Both the position numbers and the translations under genes were made by a program. This document shows, one piece after another, positions 14,606 to 23,642 of a DNA stretch of 41,589 nucleotides; position 1 is the stretch's first letter, and each line of letters begins with the position of its first letter. Under the pieces are notes generated by a model, which saw only the letters and a program-made list of their open reading frames with translations, did not search any database and had not been told where the DNA came from. Source of the stretch: Pseudoalteromonas byunsanensis (lineage in GTDB: Bacteria; Pseudomonadota; Gammaproteobacteria; Enterobacterales; Alteromonadaceae); NCBI RefSeq assembly GCF_001854475.1, contig NZ_MNAN01000028.1, positions 1-41,589 on the forward strand. The letters run 5' to 3'.

Positions 14606-17386
14606 TTAGTCGTCAAACTCGATTTGTTGTGCAAGCACAATATTGTTGTCTTGCAAAATACCTTTGACGTGAATTTTAATGCCGCGTGTCAGGTCACTCG
14701 CTTCTGCGCCAATATATTGTGTGTCAGCGTCAGTGGTGATTTTACGTGCGCCAATCGAAAACTCAGTCGCTGAGGTAAACTTGTTGATTTTACCGCTCAC
14801 TTCGATGTGCTCGTCGTGTTCACCGTCAACGAACTCTATTTCTTCGGCAGTGACAAGTGTGTCACTTTGCTTACGTCCTTCGACTTTAAGCGTTATACCG
14901 ATAGCCAAGTCAGAGGCCTCACCATGTTCAAATTGTGTTTGCTGCGAATATTCTACGGTTACCTCTGCAATCGTAAAGGCTTGCTCAGACAAACTGGTTA
15001 CTTCACCGGTCAGTTTCACTTTTTCTAGCTTTTCAAACGCAATTTTAGATGCAACCAGCACATTATTTTGATCTAGCGTGCCTTCAATTTCTACTGTTAC
15101 GCCATCGGCCAATCTACTGGCATTACCATGTTTGAACTTGGTTTCATCGGTTGTGGTAATGGCTTGCTCATTCACACTGAACTCTTGTGCCGATACAAAA
15201 TTGCTTATTTCACCAGAAACCTCGATTTCATCCTGATGTGATTCAATATCGACTTTATGTGCAAGCAACACACCGTCTGCATTGAGTACACCTTCAACTT
15301 CAACTTCCACATCAATTGCTAGGCTTTCACTGTTAGCGCCTTTAAAGATAGTGTGTTCATCGGTTGTGACGGGTTGGTCAACTACGGTGAAGTCAGTGAT
15401 TGAGGTAAATGCTGTGATGGCACCTTTTACTTCTACTTCTTCAACATCATCCTCTGATTCAAATTCAATTTTGATTGCCACAATACTGCCATCAGAGTGT
15501 TCTTCGCCTTTTATCTCAACCATTACATCATCTTCAAGTGACGCTTGTGTACCACCTTCAAAGTGTGTGAATTCGTTGGTTCTGATGAGGCGACCATTTA
15601 CCTTAAAATTCTCAGCAGAGATAAAATCATGCACAGCACCAGATAATTTTACATATTCAGATGTTTCACCGTCAGCGTTGGTTTTAGCTTCTATCTCTAA
15701 AGCTAAAACCTGACCATCAGATGTTGCTTGAGCATGTGCGGCAACAAAGTGTCCGGCTTGTACCACAGCAAAGAAGCCATCAGCGTCAAGAGCTTCACCA
15801 TCAACTTCAAATTCTGTTACTGCGCTGGTGGTAATATTGACGTCCTGAACGGTGAGAGTAGGGGCTTCAATGCTGCTTACTAACCCTTCAATTTCCACAT
15901 TGCCCTCTGGCGCTTCATCAGATACAGCTTCTCTGGTTAATTGTTTCACCAATAAAGAATCACCATCAGATGAGGCAAATGCTTTAATCGAAACAATATC
16001 TCCAAAGACCAGATCGGTAATTTCCATGCGGCGAACTTTCTGGCTTGATTTGTCTTTTAGCTTACTGTGGTCATCCAGCGTAAATAGCGTATTAAGCACC
16101 AGTACCTGACGAGTATCGATATTGACCTCTTCAATGGCACCTTCTAATTTGATCACACCTTGCTTGTCGAGGCGGATTTTTCTCGCGCTTAATTGGTCGC
16201 CTGTAAGCGTACCATGCACTTTAACTCGAACGCCTACCTCCAGCTCACTGGCCTCACCACCAAAAAATTCAGTATCAGATGACCAACTAACTGTTACATC
16301 GCCAAGCGTGAAGCTACTATTATCAACGACTTCGCTGATAACACCATCTAACGCGTACTGAATACTTTGATCTTGGTCATCATCACTACTTTCACGCTCA
16401 ATGACTTTTACGTGTGATGCGAGCAAAACACCTTCACTGGCGGTAGTTTCACTGTGAACCACAACTTGCTCGTCATCGGCAAGTACACCTTCCACCTCGG
16501 CTGTACTGTAATCTATTACTAAATTATCTAATGAGAACGTGCTGCTTTGCTCATCAAGTAATGATACAACTCCCGCGACTTTGAGCGTGGTGTCTACATT
16601 ATCTAATTCAACATGAGTGGCGACCAGTTGTTGCTGATCATTTTGAATGGCACTAATTTTTACAAAGTCATCAATCTGTAGGGTTTCAAGCGTGGTATTT
16701 TCGAACTCAGTAGACTCGTCAATGAGAAAAACAAAACCAAGTACTTGTAACGTGGAATCGGTCAATGAAATGGCTTCAGCGGGGCCTTTGGCTTTAAGCT
16801 CAAAGTATACTTCTTCAGCCTGTGCGTGCTCTCCGTCTGCATCAGAGCGCCCTACTACGGTCACTAGCATGCCGACTTCAAAGTCATCTTCAGTGCTTGG
16901 TTCACCGTCTTCATCTTTAAAGTCTGTGCCTGATGTATCGTAACGTACACCGTTAACATAAATGCTGCCAAAGTTACTGACAACCCCCTTACTGACGACG
17001 GGAGATTGGTAAATAAGCTCAACATTGTTTGTTGTGTTTTTAGAAACGTCAACAGTATATTCAGCAGGTAGTACATCATAACTGAGAGACTCTGCGGTGA
17101 CGGCATTTGCCGTGACCGTATAGCTGCCGACGGTTAAATCTGCAATCGTTTTAGACTGACTCAGTTCGCTACTGTAGCCGTCTGGACCTGTGATAGTAAC
17201 ATTGCCACTGACCCCTTGAGGGAGGCCAGCAATACTGACTGTAAGATCTCCAGTATCAATCGTTTGTGCTGGGGGATCTGAGGGGGTTGGGGTGGTAGGT
17301 GTGGTACTTTGATCACCGCTGCCGCCTCCACAGCCTGATAGTGCAATCAGACATGCGCCGTAAAATAATGTATTCAAGCGTCTCAT
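14606..17386 (-). CDS. Lipoprotein with about eleven DUF5666-like repeats
   Basis: A 926-residue predicted lipoprotein. ATG at 17386 is preferred because GGAG lies 7 bases before it and it begins a clean signal ending LSGC, with C19 followed by GGG; the frame is open further up. A Thr/Pro-rich linker and one beta-sandwich (residues ~45-125) lead into about eleven tandem units of 65-75 residues. Typical units carry a V/L-x-G-x-I/V start, a T-x-F/T-x-F centre, VEIEG or VKVEG, and an A-x-x-I-x-F end. This matches DUF5666, whose units resemble OB-like beta barrels. The C-terminal units resemble each other most, suggesting recent duplication. Composition is very acidic. Probably a long surface- or periplasm-exposed stalk or binding protein; the function of DUF5666 is not known to me. 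Confidence 0.8.
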   Translation of the reverse strand: MRRLNTLFYGACLIALSGCGGGSGDQSTTPTTPTPSDPPAQTIDTGDLTVSIAGLPQGVSGNVTITGPDGYSSELSQSKTIADLTVGSYTVTANAVTAESLSYDVLPAEYTVDVSKNTTNNVELIYQSPVVSKGVVSNFGSIYVNGVRYDTSGTDFKDEDGEPSTEDDFEVGMLVTVVGRSDADGEHAQAEEVYFELKAKGPAEAISLTDSTLQVLGFVFLIDESTEFENTTLETLQIDDFVKISAIQNDQQQLVATHVELDNVDTTLKVAGVVSLLDEQSSTFSLDNLVIDYSTAEVEGVLADDEQVVVHSETTASEGVLLASHVKVIERESSDDDQDQSIQYALDGVISEVVDNSSFTLGDVTVSWSSDTEFFGGEASELEVGVRVKVHGTLTGDQLSARKIRLDKQGVIKLEGAIEEVNIDTRQVLVLNTLFTLDDHSKLKDKSSQKVRRMEITDLVFGDIVSIKAFASSDGDSLLVKQLTREAVSDEAPEGNVEIEGLVSSIEAPTLTVQDVNITTSAVTEFEVDGEALDADGFFAVVQAGHFVAAHAQATSDGQVLALEIEAKTNADGETSEYVKLSGAVHDFISAENFKVNGRLIRTNEFTHFEGGTQASLEDDVMVEIKGEEHSDGSIVAIKIEFESEDDVEEVEVKGAITAFTSITDFTVVDQPVTTDEHTIFKGANSESLAIDVEVEVEGVLNADGVLLAHKVDIESHQDEIEVSGEISNFVSAQEFSVNEQAITTTDETKFKHGNASRLADGVTVEIEGTLDQNNVLVASKIAFEKLEKVKLTGEVTSLSEQAFTIAEVTVEYSQQTQFEHGEASDLAIGITLKVEGRKQSDTLVTAEEIEFVDGEHDEHIEVSGKINKFTSATEFSIGARKITTDADTQYIGAEASDLTRGIKIHVKGILQDNNIVLAQQIEFDD

Positions 17387-17848
17387 ATAACAGCTCCGGA
17401 TTTTAAACATAAAATAATTCACCAACTGAGAAAATGCGAAGCAGCAACTCAGGTCAGTTCAAGGTGAAGTGTTAATTTCGCTAACACAGTCTAACGAGTT
17501 TTATTGACTTATACAAAAGAATTGGCTTTTGTATTTTATATGGGTAAAAAGTATTGGTTATATGCTGTGTGTAGTGAGTTTGCACGCCTTACAATATCTA
17601 TCAGGCCAATTCGTGTTAGGGGGTGTTAAAGCTCTCAATGGTTTATGTTCGAAATCTGATGACTCGGTATAGGTGGACGGAATTTAGTCACTTGTGTAGA
17701 CTGCTGCGATTTTCGGGATAAAACCAAATGCGCGTGCTGAAAGATAGATACAATCAGTTGCTTTTTACTACAACGCTACTTTTGATGACCCGATAACGAG
17801 TGAACAATCACAAACTTTCAACACTTAAACTATATACTCGAGGATATT
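17387..17848. other. Divergent intergenic region
   Basis: This 462-base region separates two divergent lipoprotein genes and must carry both promoters. It contains a perfect inverted repeat at 17511-17534. No gene seen. Confidence 0.55.
17511..17534. promoter_or_regulatory. Perfect 9-bp inverted repeat, possible operator
   Basis: ATACAAAAG (17511-17519) and CTTTTGTAT (17526-17534) are perfect inverted repeats around a 6-base spacer, in the region between two divergent lipoprotein genes. It could be a regulator site; a hairpin or terminator is an alternative. Confidence 0.4.
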
Positions 17849-20800
17849 TTGCCCAGATTCTTTGACCCCATAACCATAACTGAAGCCGTCGGGATTCGGT
17901 TTAAAAGAACTATTCGATTCATTATGACCTTAATGGTAGCCCTTGCGGTATCAGCGTGTGGTGGAGGCGGCGAAGGTGGCACAGGTGCAGGCACAGGTAC
18001 AGGCACAGGTACAGGCACAGGTACAGGTACAGGTACAGGTACAGGTACAGGATCAAATATCGATAAAGTGCCAGGTAGAGAAAATAGCGGGACACTTGTA
18101 TTTTCACAAAGTGATAACTCATTTTCTGCAATTGGTTTGTCGTTAGTTGCCACCGAAGGAGTGCTACAAGCGAGTCAATCATTTGTAAATCGGATAATTA
18201 AACATAATCAACCACATGGGGATTATGATGTTAGCTGTGGTACTGACGGCACAGGTGCAGTTGATGTTGATTTTACGGATGCAGACGACAGTCTTTCGGT
18301 GTCTGCGGGTGATTTGCTAGTACTAACTTATCAAAATTGTAATGACACATTCTTCGCAGACACAATTAATGGAGAAGTGATACTCAATATTGAGGCGTTC
18401 TCGATTGACGACAGTGGTATTAGTTTACGTGCGATTGCTGATATGAGCACCGGCTTAACCGTTAAAGGTTGGGATCAAAAGGCAGTAGGCGTCTATCAAA
18501 TTGATTATCATTTGGGAGTGGGGGACATCATTGAAAAGAGTGAGGAACTCAAAGCGACTGCCGTTGATAGCCAATACTTTGCGGTGATAGTTGATGGTCA
18601 ACAAGAGCATCTTTCAAAATTTTCTTTGAGCAAAACCAAAGGAAATAACAATAGTGCTATATATCCTTATGTAAGCATGGACTTGTTTATAAATAGTTCT
18701 ATTTTAGGGGCGACATTTACCTGTCAAATGAGTGACAAGTCTTTTAATACGTACACCCCATTGATATGTTTCAGTAAACATAACGCAGTGCGTTTGAATT
18801 ATGAAACTGACCCAATACAAATCGATGTAGAAGGAACGGGTAAGTTTGTTGATACTGAACTGGCCATAGAAAGTTATGAGGAGCTACTTGAAGGCTTCTT
18901 GTTTTCATTAACGGACAATAAATATGACCCTTTACCCACTGCTGTAAGCATGAAGCAGCTGTCTATTTCTTCGGTGGATATGGCTTATGATGAAAATAGA
19001 GAGCAAATACTGTTTTTAGTTTCTGACGCTATGGGTGGTCATAAACTACTTTCTATGGATGATTCATCAAACAAAATATCTGAATTGCTAGACTTTGATA
19101 TGGCGCCTAAGTTGATTCGATTTAGTCATGACTACTCAAAATTTTACATCGCGTTTCAACAAAGTAATGAGGTTCATTCATATGCAGCGGATGACCTACA
19201 ATTATTGAATACGATTCGCGTCTCCAAAGGTGTTGTCAAAGATGTTCAAACGTCACCCACGAATGAGGATGAAATTGCTGTAAATACAGAACAAAACGGT
19301 GCCTACGATAATTTGTATATTTTCAAAGGAGAGCAGCCGTTTTCTAATTCGTTAAGGGGGATTGAACAAAACGATAGGCCTTACTACGTGAGTTCATTCG
19401 TTTACGCTTCAGATGGAGCAAAGCTCATAGTGGTTGATGACGCTGGCACAGGTTTTCAATTAAATATAAGTCAAGAGGATGTGCTCTCTATCAGCAGTCC
19501 TATTTTTTATGGGTCTCCACACTATGATATACAGCGAGATGGCCAGTGGTATCTCATCGATCGTACCTTTGTAAAGCAAAGAAGTTTAGTCAAATTTGGG
19601 AGCATTTTAGAGGGAGGGTTAATACATTTAGATAGTAATAATGAACGTATTTATAATGTAGATAGCTCAGAAATTGTTGTTAGTCGCTATGATAATCAGG
19701 CGGAAGTCGCACGCTACACACTAGGCAACTTTGAAACAGAACAAGTACTGTCTACGTCTTCTAGAGTTGTACTTAGAGGACGACATTCCGTCCAATTTAT
19801 TGAGAAGGACGCACTGGCGCAAAACTTGACTCAAAACTGTGCGCCTATAAACCATGTGAACGAATCTAATCAGAGCCTAATTAAACTTAACTGTGACATA
19901 CAAGACAGCGTATTTGATCCTGTACGAGACCAGCTTTATCTTGCAATGAAGCACACAAGCGGACCTAAAGGTAACAGTGTTGCCATTGTTAATAGTAACA
20001 GTCTTGAGGTTGAGCATTATATTCCTTTGCTGAGTAATCCAAATAAACTAGCGCTTTCAGCTAATGGTAATTATCTCTATGCCATTTTTTCAAAAGCGGG
20101 TGTCGTTGCTCGTATTGAGCTTAGTTCTGGTAATTTCGATAAACAATTCATAGAACTACCTAAAGATGTATATCTCATTAATATGTATAGTTCTCCCGTA
20201 TTGAGTGACGCCGTTGTGCTGGCAATTGGCACACGATATTCACATGGGATCTCTTCACTGATGGTGATAGGTAATGGCCAGATTCTTCCACAGGAAGTGT
20301 ATATGGATCAGATAAAAGGGATAGTAGATGGCTATAGTGGTAGTGGTAAATCGTTTGGCTTTGACTCTGACGGCAGTTATTATATTTATGCGCCACTTGA
20401 GGGCCAAAGCTATCAGGGCGCAGCACCTATCAGTAAATTGTCGGTAAACAGCACAGGTATTCATTTTTTGTACGATTTTAAAGCGGGCTCAAAGGGGTCA
20501 CCTAACCTTGACTATCCGGTACATATCAATGGGGGGGCTATCATTAACCGTGATGGTGAATACGTTGACCTAATGTCGCAAACAACTGAACAAAGATATG
20601 ATGCTACTATCCTCGGAACCGACGAAAGATCACTCGAACCAGCCATAAGTTCAGACTTAGACAAAAACGAAGTGTATTTCCTGTTGCACGCACACTTCGG
20701 CCACACAGATCCAGCACTTCAAATTTATGACCGTAGTAGTGGAAAAATAAAAAGTAACTTTGTACTTGATAGTATGACTCGTTTCTATGGTACTAATCCA

Positions 20801-20887
20801 TCTTTAGTCACATTGCCTGCTGGTCTTGCTGTATTATCAGCTCCATCGCTCTATTTGGTTCCATTTTCGTCATTTAGTAGTCAATAG
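17849..20887 (+). CDS. Large lipoprotein with Gly-Thr repeat linker and propeller-like C-terminal region
   Basis: A protein of about 1012 residues. The best-supported start is TTG 17849, with AGGA just before it; ATG 17924 also starts the hydrophobic stretch but has no ribosome site. The signal ends AVSAC, giving a lipoprotein. After a Gly-rich segment comes a linker of twelve two-residue units, all Gly-Thr except one Gly-Ala, encoded by hexamer repeats (17978-18049). Residues ~80-330 form an unrecognised domain with cysteine pairs (DVSCGTDG with QNCNDT; ATFTCQM with LICFSK). From ~370 on, repeated segments such as ISSVDMAYDENREQILFLV and PNKLALSANGNYLYAIFS resemble YVTN/NHL-type propeller blades. 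Probably a surface or periplasmic binding protein; partner unknown. A terminator hairpin follows. Confidence 0.75.
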   Translation: MPRFFDPITITEAVGIRFKRTIRFIMTLMVALAVSACGGGGEGGTGAGTGTGTGTGTGTGTGTGTGTGSNIDKVPGRENSGTLVFSQSDNSFSAIGLSLVATEGVLQASQSFVNRIIKHNQPHGDYDVSCGTDGTGAVDVDFTDADDSLSVSAGDLLVLTYQNCNDTFFADTINGEVILNIEAFSIDDSGISLRAIADMSTGLTVKGWDQKAVGVYQIDYHLGVGDIIEKSEELKATAVDSQYFAVIVDGQQEHLSKFSLSKTKGNNNSAIYPYVSMDLFINSSILGATFTCQMSDKSFNTYTPLICFSKHNAVRLNYETDPIQIDVEGTGKFVDTELAIESYEELLEGFLFSLTDNKYDPLPTAVSMKQLSISSVDMAYDENREQILFLVSDAMGGHKLLSMDDSSNKISELLDFDMAPKLIRFSHDYSKFYIAFQQSNEVHSYAADDLQLLNTIRVSKGVVKDVQTSPTNEDEIAVNTEQNGAYDNLYIFKGEQPFSNSLRGIEQNDRPYYVSSFVYASDGAKLIVVDDAGTGFQLNISQEDVLSISSPIFYGSPHYDIQRDGQWYLIDRTFVKQRSLVKFGSILEGGLIHLDSNNERIYNVDSSEIVVSRYDNQAEVARYTLGNFETEQVLSTSSRVVLRGRHSVQFIEKDALAQNLTQNCAPINHVNESNQSLIKLNCDIQDSVFDPVRDQLYLAMKHTSGPKGNSVAIVNSNSLEVEHYIPLLSNPNKLALSANGNYLYAIFSKAGVVARIELSSGNFDKQFIELPKDVYLINMYSSPVLSDAVVLAIGTRYSHGISSLMVIGNGQILPQEVYMDQIKGIVDGYSGSGKSFGFDSDGSYYIYAPLEGQSYQGAAPISKLSVNSTGIHFLYDFKAGSKGSPNLDYPVHINGGAIINRDGEYVDLMSQTTEQRYDATILGTDERSLEPAISSDLDKNEVYFLLHAHFGHTDPALQIYDRSSGKIKSNFVLDSMTRFYGTNPSLVTLPAGLAVLSAPSLYLVPFSSFSSQ
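17978..18049 (+). repeat. Hexanucleotide tandem repeat (12 units of GGYACA)
   Basis: Twelve in-frame six-base units, GGTACA or GGCACA with one GGTGCA, encode a Gly-Thr linker. The 3' five units are identical GGTACA, the most slippage-prone part. A six-base unit changes length without shifting frame, so this is a linker-length VNTR, not an on/off switch. Confidence 0.9.
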
Positions 20888-20908
20888 TTAAGTTTATCAA
20901 GAACTAAC

Positions 20909-20940
20909 AAGCCACTGGTGATTGTTCTCGGTGGCTTTAT
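20909..20940 (+). terminator. Terminator after the large lipoprotein gene
   Basis: AAGCCAC (20909-20915) pairs with GTGGCTT (20931-20937), followed by TATTAC. The stem is sound and the T-tract weak. Confidence 0.5.
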
Positions 20941-21066
20941 TACATTTACATTGACAAACTCTGAAGAGAAGGTTCGCTGGAAGTGTTGGCATATTAGCTA
21001 GTAATGTTGCATGGGTACGAGGTAATAACGCTGTGTTACCCCCATCACGGCAACTAAGGCTGTGCG

Positions 21067-21396
21067 CTAGCCTCCAGCTATTTTTACTTTGAATTTCAGA
21101 GCTTCTAATATTTGCTTGAGCTTTTCTCTATCGTCACCTTGGATTTCGATGATCCCATCTTTCAAAGCGCCGCCTTGACCCATTTTACTTTTTAATATTT
21201 TTGCTAGCTTCTTCAAATCATGTTGTTGAGCGTCGATGCCCACAACCAGCATGACTCCTTTGCCTTTTCTCCCTTTTGTTTGTCTCTCAATTCTGACGAA
21301 TCCGTCTTTAAATACTTTAGATTCCACTTCCTTTTTTGGTTCTTTGGTATCGATTCGCCCGGTTTCTGTTGAATAAACTAAACGACTATCAGACAT
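21067..21396 (-). CDS. yciH: YciH, SUI1/eIF1-family translation factor
   Basis: A 109-residue protein of the SUI1 (eIF1-like) family. In E. coli YciH is a stress-related factor that affects the fidelity of translation initiation on the 30S subunit. The SUI1 core is in residues ~30-108, with VRIERQTKGRKGKGVMLVVG, then LKSKMGQGGALKDGIIEIQGD and the closing KFKVKIAGG. The N-terminal ~25 residues carry RLVYSTETGRI, also usual. Length fits the family. It stands alone on the minus strand, with a moderate ribosome site (GAGAG). Confidence 0.9.
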   Translation of the reverse strand: MSDSRLVYSTETGRIDTKEPKKEVESKVFKDGFVRIERQTKGRKGKGVMLVVGIDAQQHDLKKLAKILKSKMGQGGALKDGIIEIQGDDREKLKQILEALKFKVKIAGG

Positions 21397-21597
21397 TTTT
21401 CTCTCACAACTTAAAAAACAGTGAACTGATCATAACATTAATCTTTTTCGTATCTGTAGTATTTCAGATGTTGAATTAAAGGAGAAAAAATCAGCTTAAT
21501 TTTTCCGCAGTAACTTATTTGTGGCTAAACTGAATAAAGTGCTTATATTTAAGACAGTGTACTGAATAGTAAATTCGAAATATTTTAGGAGCTTAAC

Positions 21598-21903
21598 ATG
21601 AGTTTGAGCAAAAATTCTTCAGCAGACGGTAAGACCTTAACAATACAAATAAGAGGAAAGTTTGACTTTAACCTCGTTCAGTCTTTTCGTCAGGCGTATG
21701 CCGATGTTGGTGAGCAGACTGAAAAAGTCGTGGTTGATTTGAGAGAAACAGATTACATGGATAGCTCTGCATTAGGTATGCTGTTGAATATGAAAAAAAC
21801 GCTCGCAGAATCAATCGATACTATTCAAATTACCAACTGTCGCCCTCAACTAAAGAAAATATTGCAAATATCAAGGTTTGACAAAAAGTTTGATATTGAC
21901 TGA
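21598..21903 (+). CDS. STAS-domain anti-sigma factor antagonist (HsbA-like)
   Basis: A 101-residue single STAS domain. The motif YMDSSALGMLL at 53-63 holds the serine (S56) that partner kinases phosphorylate in this family. Unphosphorylated, such proteins capture an anti-sigma or related regulator; phosphorylation releases it. The start is supported by AGGAG with a 6-base gap. The next gene, 27 bases downstream, encodes both a PP2C phosphatase and an RsbW-type kinase, which fits a partner-switching pair. The arrangement resembles the HsbA/HsbR system of Pseudomonas and the Syp regulators of Vibrio. The output target here is unknown. Confidence 0.85.
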   Translation: MSLSKNSSADGKTLTIQIRGKFDFNLVQSFRQAYADVGEQTEKVVVDLRETDYMDSSALGMLLNMKKTLAESIDTIQITNCRPQLKKILQISRFDKKFDID

Positions 21904-21930
21904 TAAAGCCTCTCAACAGGAAATGTAACT

Positions 21931-23574
21931 GTGCGCGTATTGGTTGTAGATGATCAGCCGTTAAACTGTATTTTGCTAAAAGCGATGTTAGAGCAACAAG
22001 AATATGAAGTGGTTGTTGCTAATGATGGAGCTCAGGCAATTGAGTTAATGCAACAATATGAAATTGATGTGGTGTTGCTCGATGTCATTATGCCAGTAAT
22101 GAATGGGTTTGAGGCTGCGCCTAAAATAAAAGAATTGGCTGGGGATGTGTATCTACCAGTTATCTTTATCACCACACTAGAAGATCATGACAGCTTTGAG
22201 AAATGTTTAGCCGTAGGTGGTGATGACTTTATCCATAAGCCGTTTGATAGAGTTATATTATCTGCAAAGATCAAGGCTCATGCTCGTACTCGCAGGTTGA
22301 GCCAAGAGGCGAACCAGCAGAAGAAGCAACTTGAATATCACTACAATCAAATAGAACGAGAGCATGAAATTGTTGAACACATTTTCAGTAACGCCCTCGA
22401 TCAATCTTCTCGATATCATCAGCATTGTGACTATCACCTTTCCCCAGCTTCAATGTTCAATGGAGACATGTTCTTGATGGCAAAAAGTCCTATGGGTGGG
22501 TTTTATTGTCTACTTGGAGATTTTACTGGACATGGTTTGGCTGCGGCAGTCGGTGCATTACCTGCGTCACGAATTTTTTATGCCATGGTTAGTAAAGGGA
22601 TGGCGGTTAATGACATTGCATTTGAATTAAACGGGGTATTAAACACCTTGTTACCAAGCAACATGTTTTGTGCGGCAGCCATTGTGGAGCTTAGCGAATC
22701 AGGGAGAAGTGTGTCGGCTTGGCTAGGCGGGTTGCCTGATATTTATCTCATTGATGAGCAAGGTAATCTAATACAAACGTTAGAGTCACAACACATGGCG
22801 CTGGGAATTTTAGATGATGACGAGTTTGAGCGCACAACAATTCATTTGGAAGTCAAAGCAAACCAGCGGTTGGTGCTGGCCACTGATGGCATAATCGAAA
22901 CAGAAAATAAACATGGAGAAATGTTCGGTGAGCAGCGGTTGAAAGAGGTACTGCGAAGCTGTGACAACATCTCGACTGAGCAAATAATTCAACTGACGCA
23001 AAGCTTTTCTGAACATAGCGCACAGCAAGACGATTTGAGCATAGCCATTATCAATTGTTTAGCGAGCGAAAAAATCAAAAATGCACCCATTACATACTCA
23101 AAAATTCCTTTTGAGTTGAGTGTAAAGGTTGACGCCCAGTGTATTGCTAGCACGGATCCAATATTGGAATTGGTTGATGTCCTGAGCAAAATAGAAGGAG
23201 TGAGCGAGCATAGGTCTAATATTTTCTTACTGCTTTCGGAGGCATATAACAACGCTGTGGATCATGGCGTGCTTGGCTTAGATTCAAATATCAAAAATAA
23301 AGACGACGGCTTTTTGGAGTATTATCAAATTAGAGAAAAAGCACTGTTAAAACTAGAAAAAGCTTCGGTAAGTATGAAGGTTGAATATGTGCCCCAAAAA
23401 GCTGTATTAATATTTACAATTGCAGACTCGGGTAGCGGATTTAGAGTTAAGGACAGTGAAGATGATAATCTTCTGTTGGAGTACGGTCGAGGGCTACGTT
23501 TACTGCAAGAGATGTCTTGCGACATTCAATTTAACACCCAAGGTAACGAGGTGAAAATAGTTTATTCTTTGTAA
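21931..23574 (+). CDS. Receiver/PP2C/anti-sigma kinase regulator (HsbR-like)
   Basis: A 547-residue three-part signalling protein. Residues 1-120 are a receiver with the phosphoacceptor D51 (LLDVIMP), acid pair D7/D8 and K103 (HKPF). A coiled linker (~122-150) follows. Residues ~165-370 are a SpoIIE-type PP2C phosphatase with FNGDMF (D179), GDFTGHGLAAA (D197) and DDLSIAI. The C-terminal ~150 residues are an RsbW-type HATPase with the N-box NNAVDHG, DSGSGF and YGRGLRLL. It should both phosphorylate and dephosphorylate the STAS protein encoded just upstream, under control of an unlinked histidine kinase. GTG start with AGGAAA before it. Confidence 0.9.
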   Translation: MRVLVVDDQPLNCILLKAMLEQQEYEVVVANDGAQAIELMQQYEIDVVLLDVIMPVMNGFEAAPKIKELAGDVYLPVIFITTLEDHDSFEKCLAVGGDDFIHKPFDRVILSAKIKAHARTRRLSQEANQQKKQLEYHYNQIEREHEIVEHIFSNALDQSSRYHQHCDYHLSPASMFNGDMFLMAKSPMGGFYCLLGDFTGHGLAAAVGALPASRIFYAMVSKGMAVNDIAFELNGVLNTLLPSNMFCAAAIVELSESGRSVSAWLGGLPDIYLIDEQGNLIQTLESQHMALGILDDDEFERTTIHLEVKANQRLVLATDGIIETENKHGEMFGEQRLKEVLRSCDNISTEQIIQLTQSFSEHSAQQDDLSIAIINCLASEKIKNAPITYSKIPFELSVKVDAQCIASTDPILELVDVLSKIEGVSEHRSNIFLLLSEAYNNAVDHGVLGLDSNIKNKDDGFLEYYQIREKALLKLEKASVSMKVEYVPQKAVLIFTIADSGSGFRVKDSEDDNLLLEYGRGLRLLQEMSCDIQFNTQGNEVKIVYSL

Positions 23575-23642
23575 TAATTTCTATTTGCAAAGCATTATTT
23601 GCGTGCTAGTCTAACGCTGTTTTTAGATGTTTGGATGGCTAG

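Noticed and set aside
15282..15713. Plus-strand open frame of 143 codons inside the DUF5666 gene
   Set aside because: Ser/Thr-rich product that mirrors the acidic repeats on the opposite strand; a shadow of the real gene.
17978..18049. Short tandem repeat considered as a CRISPR array
   Set aside because: Six-base units with no spacers, in frame within a gene; it is a coding microsatellite.
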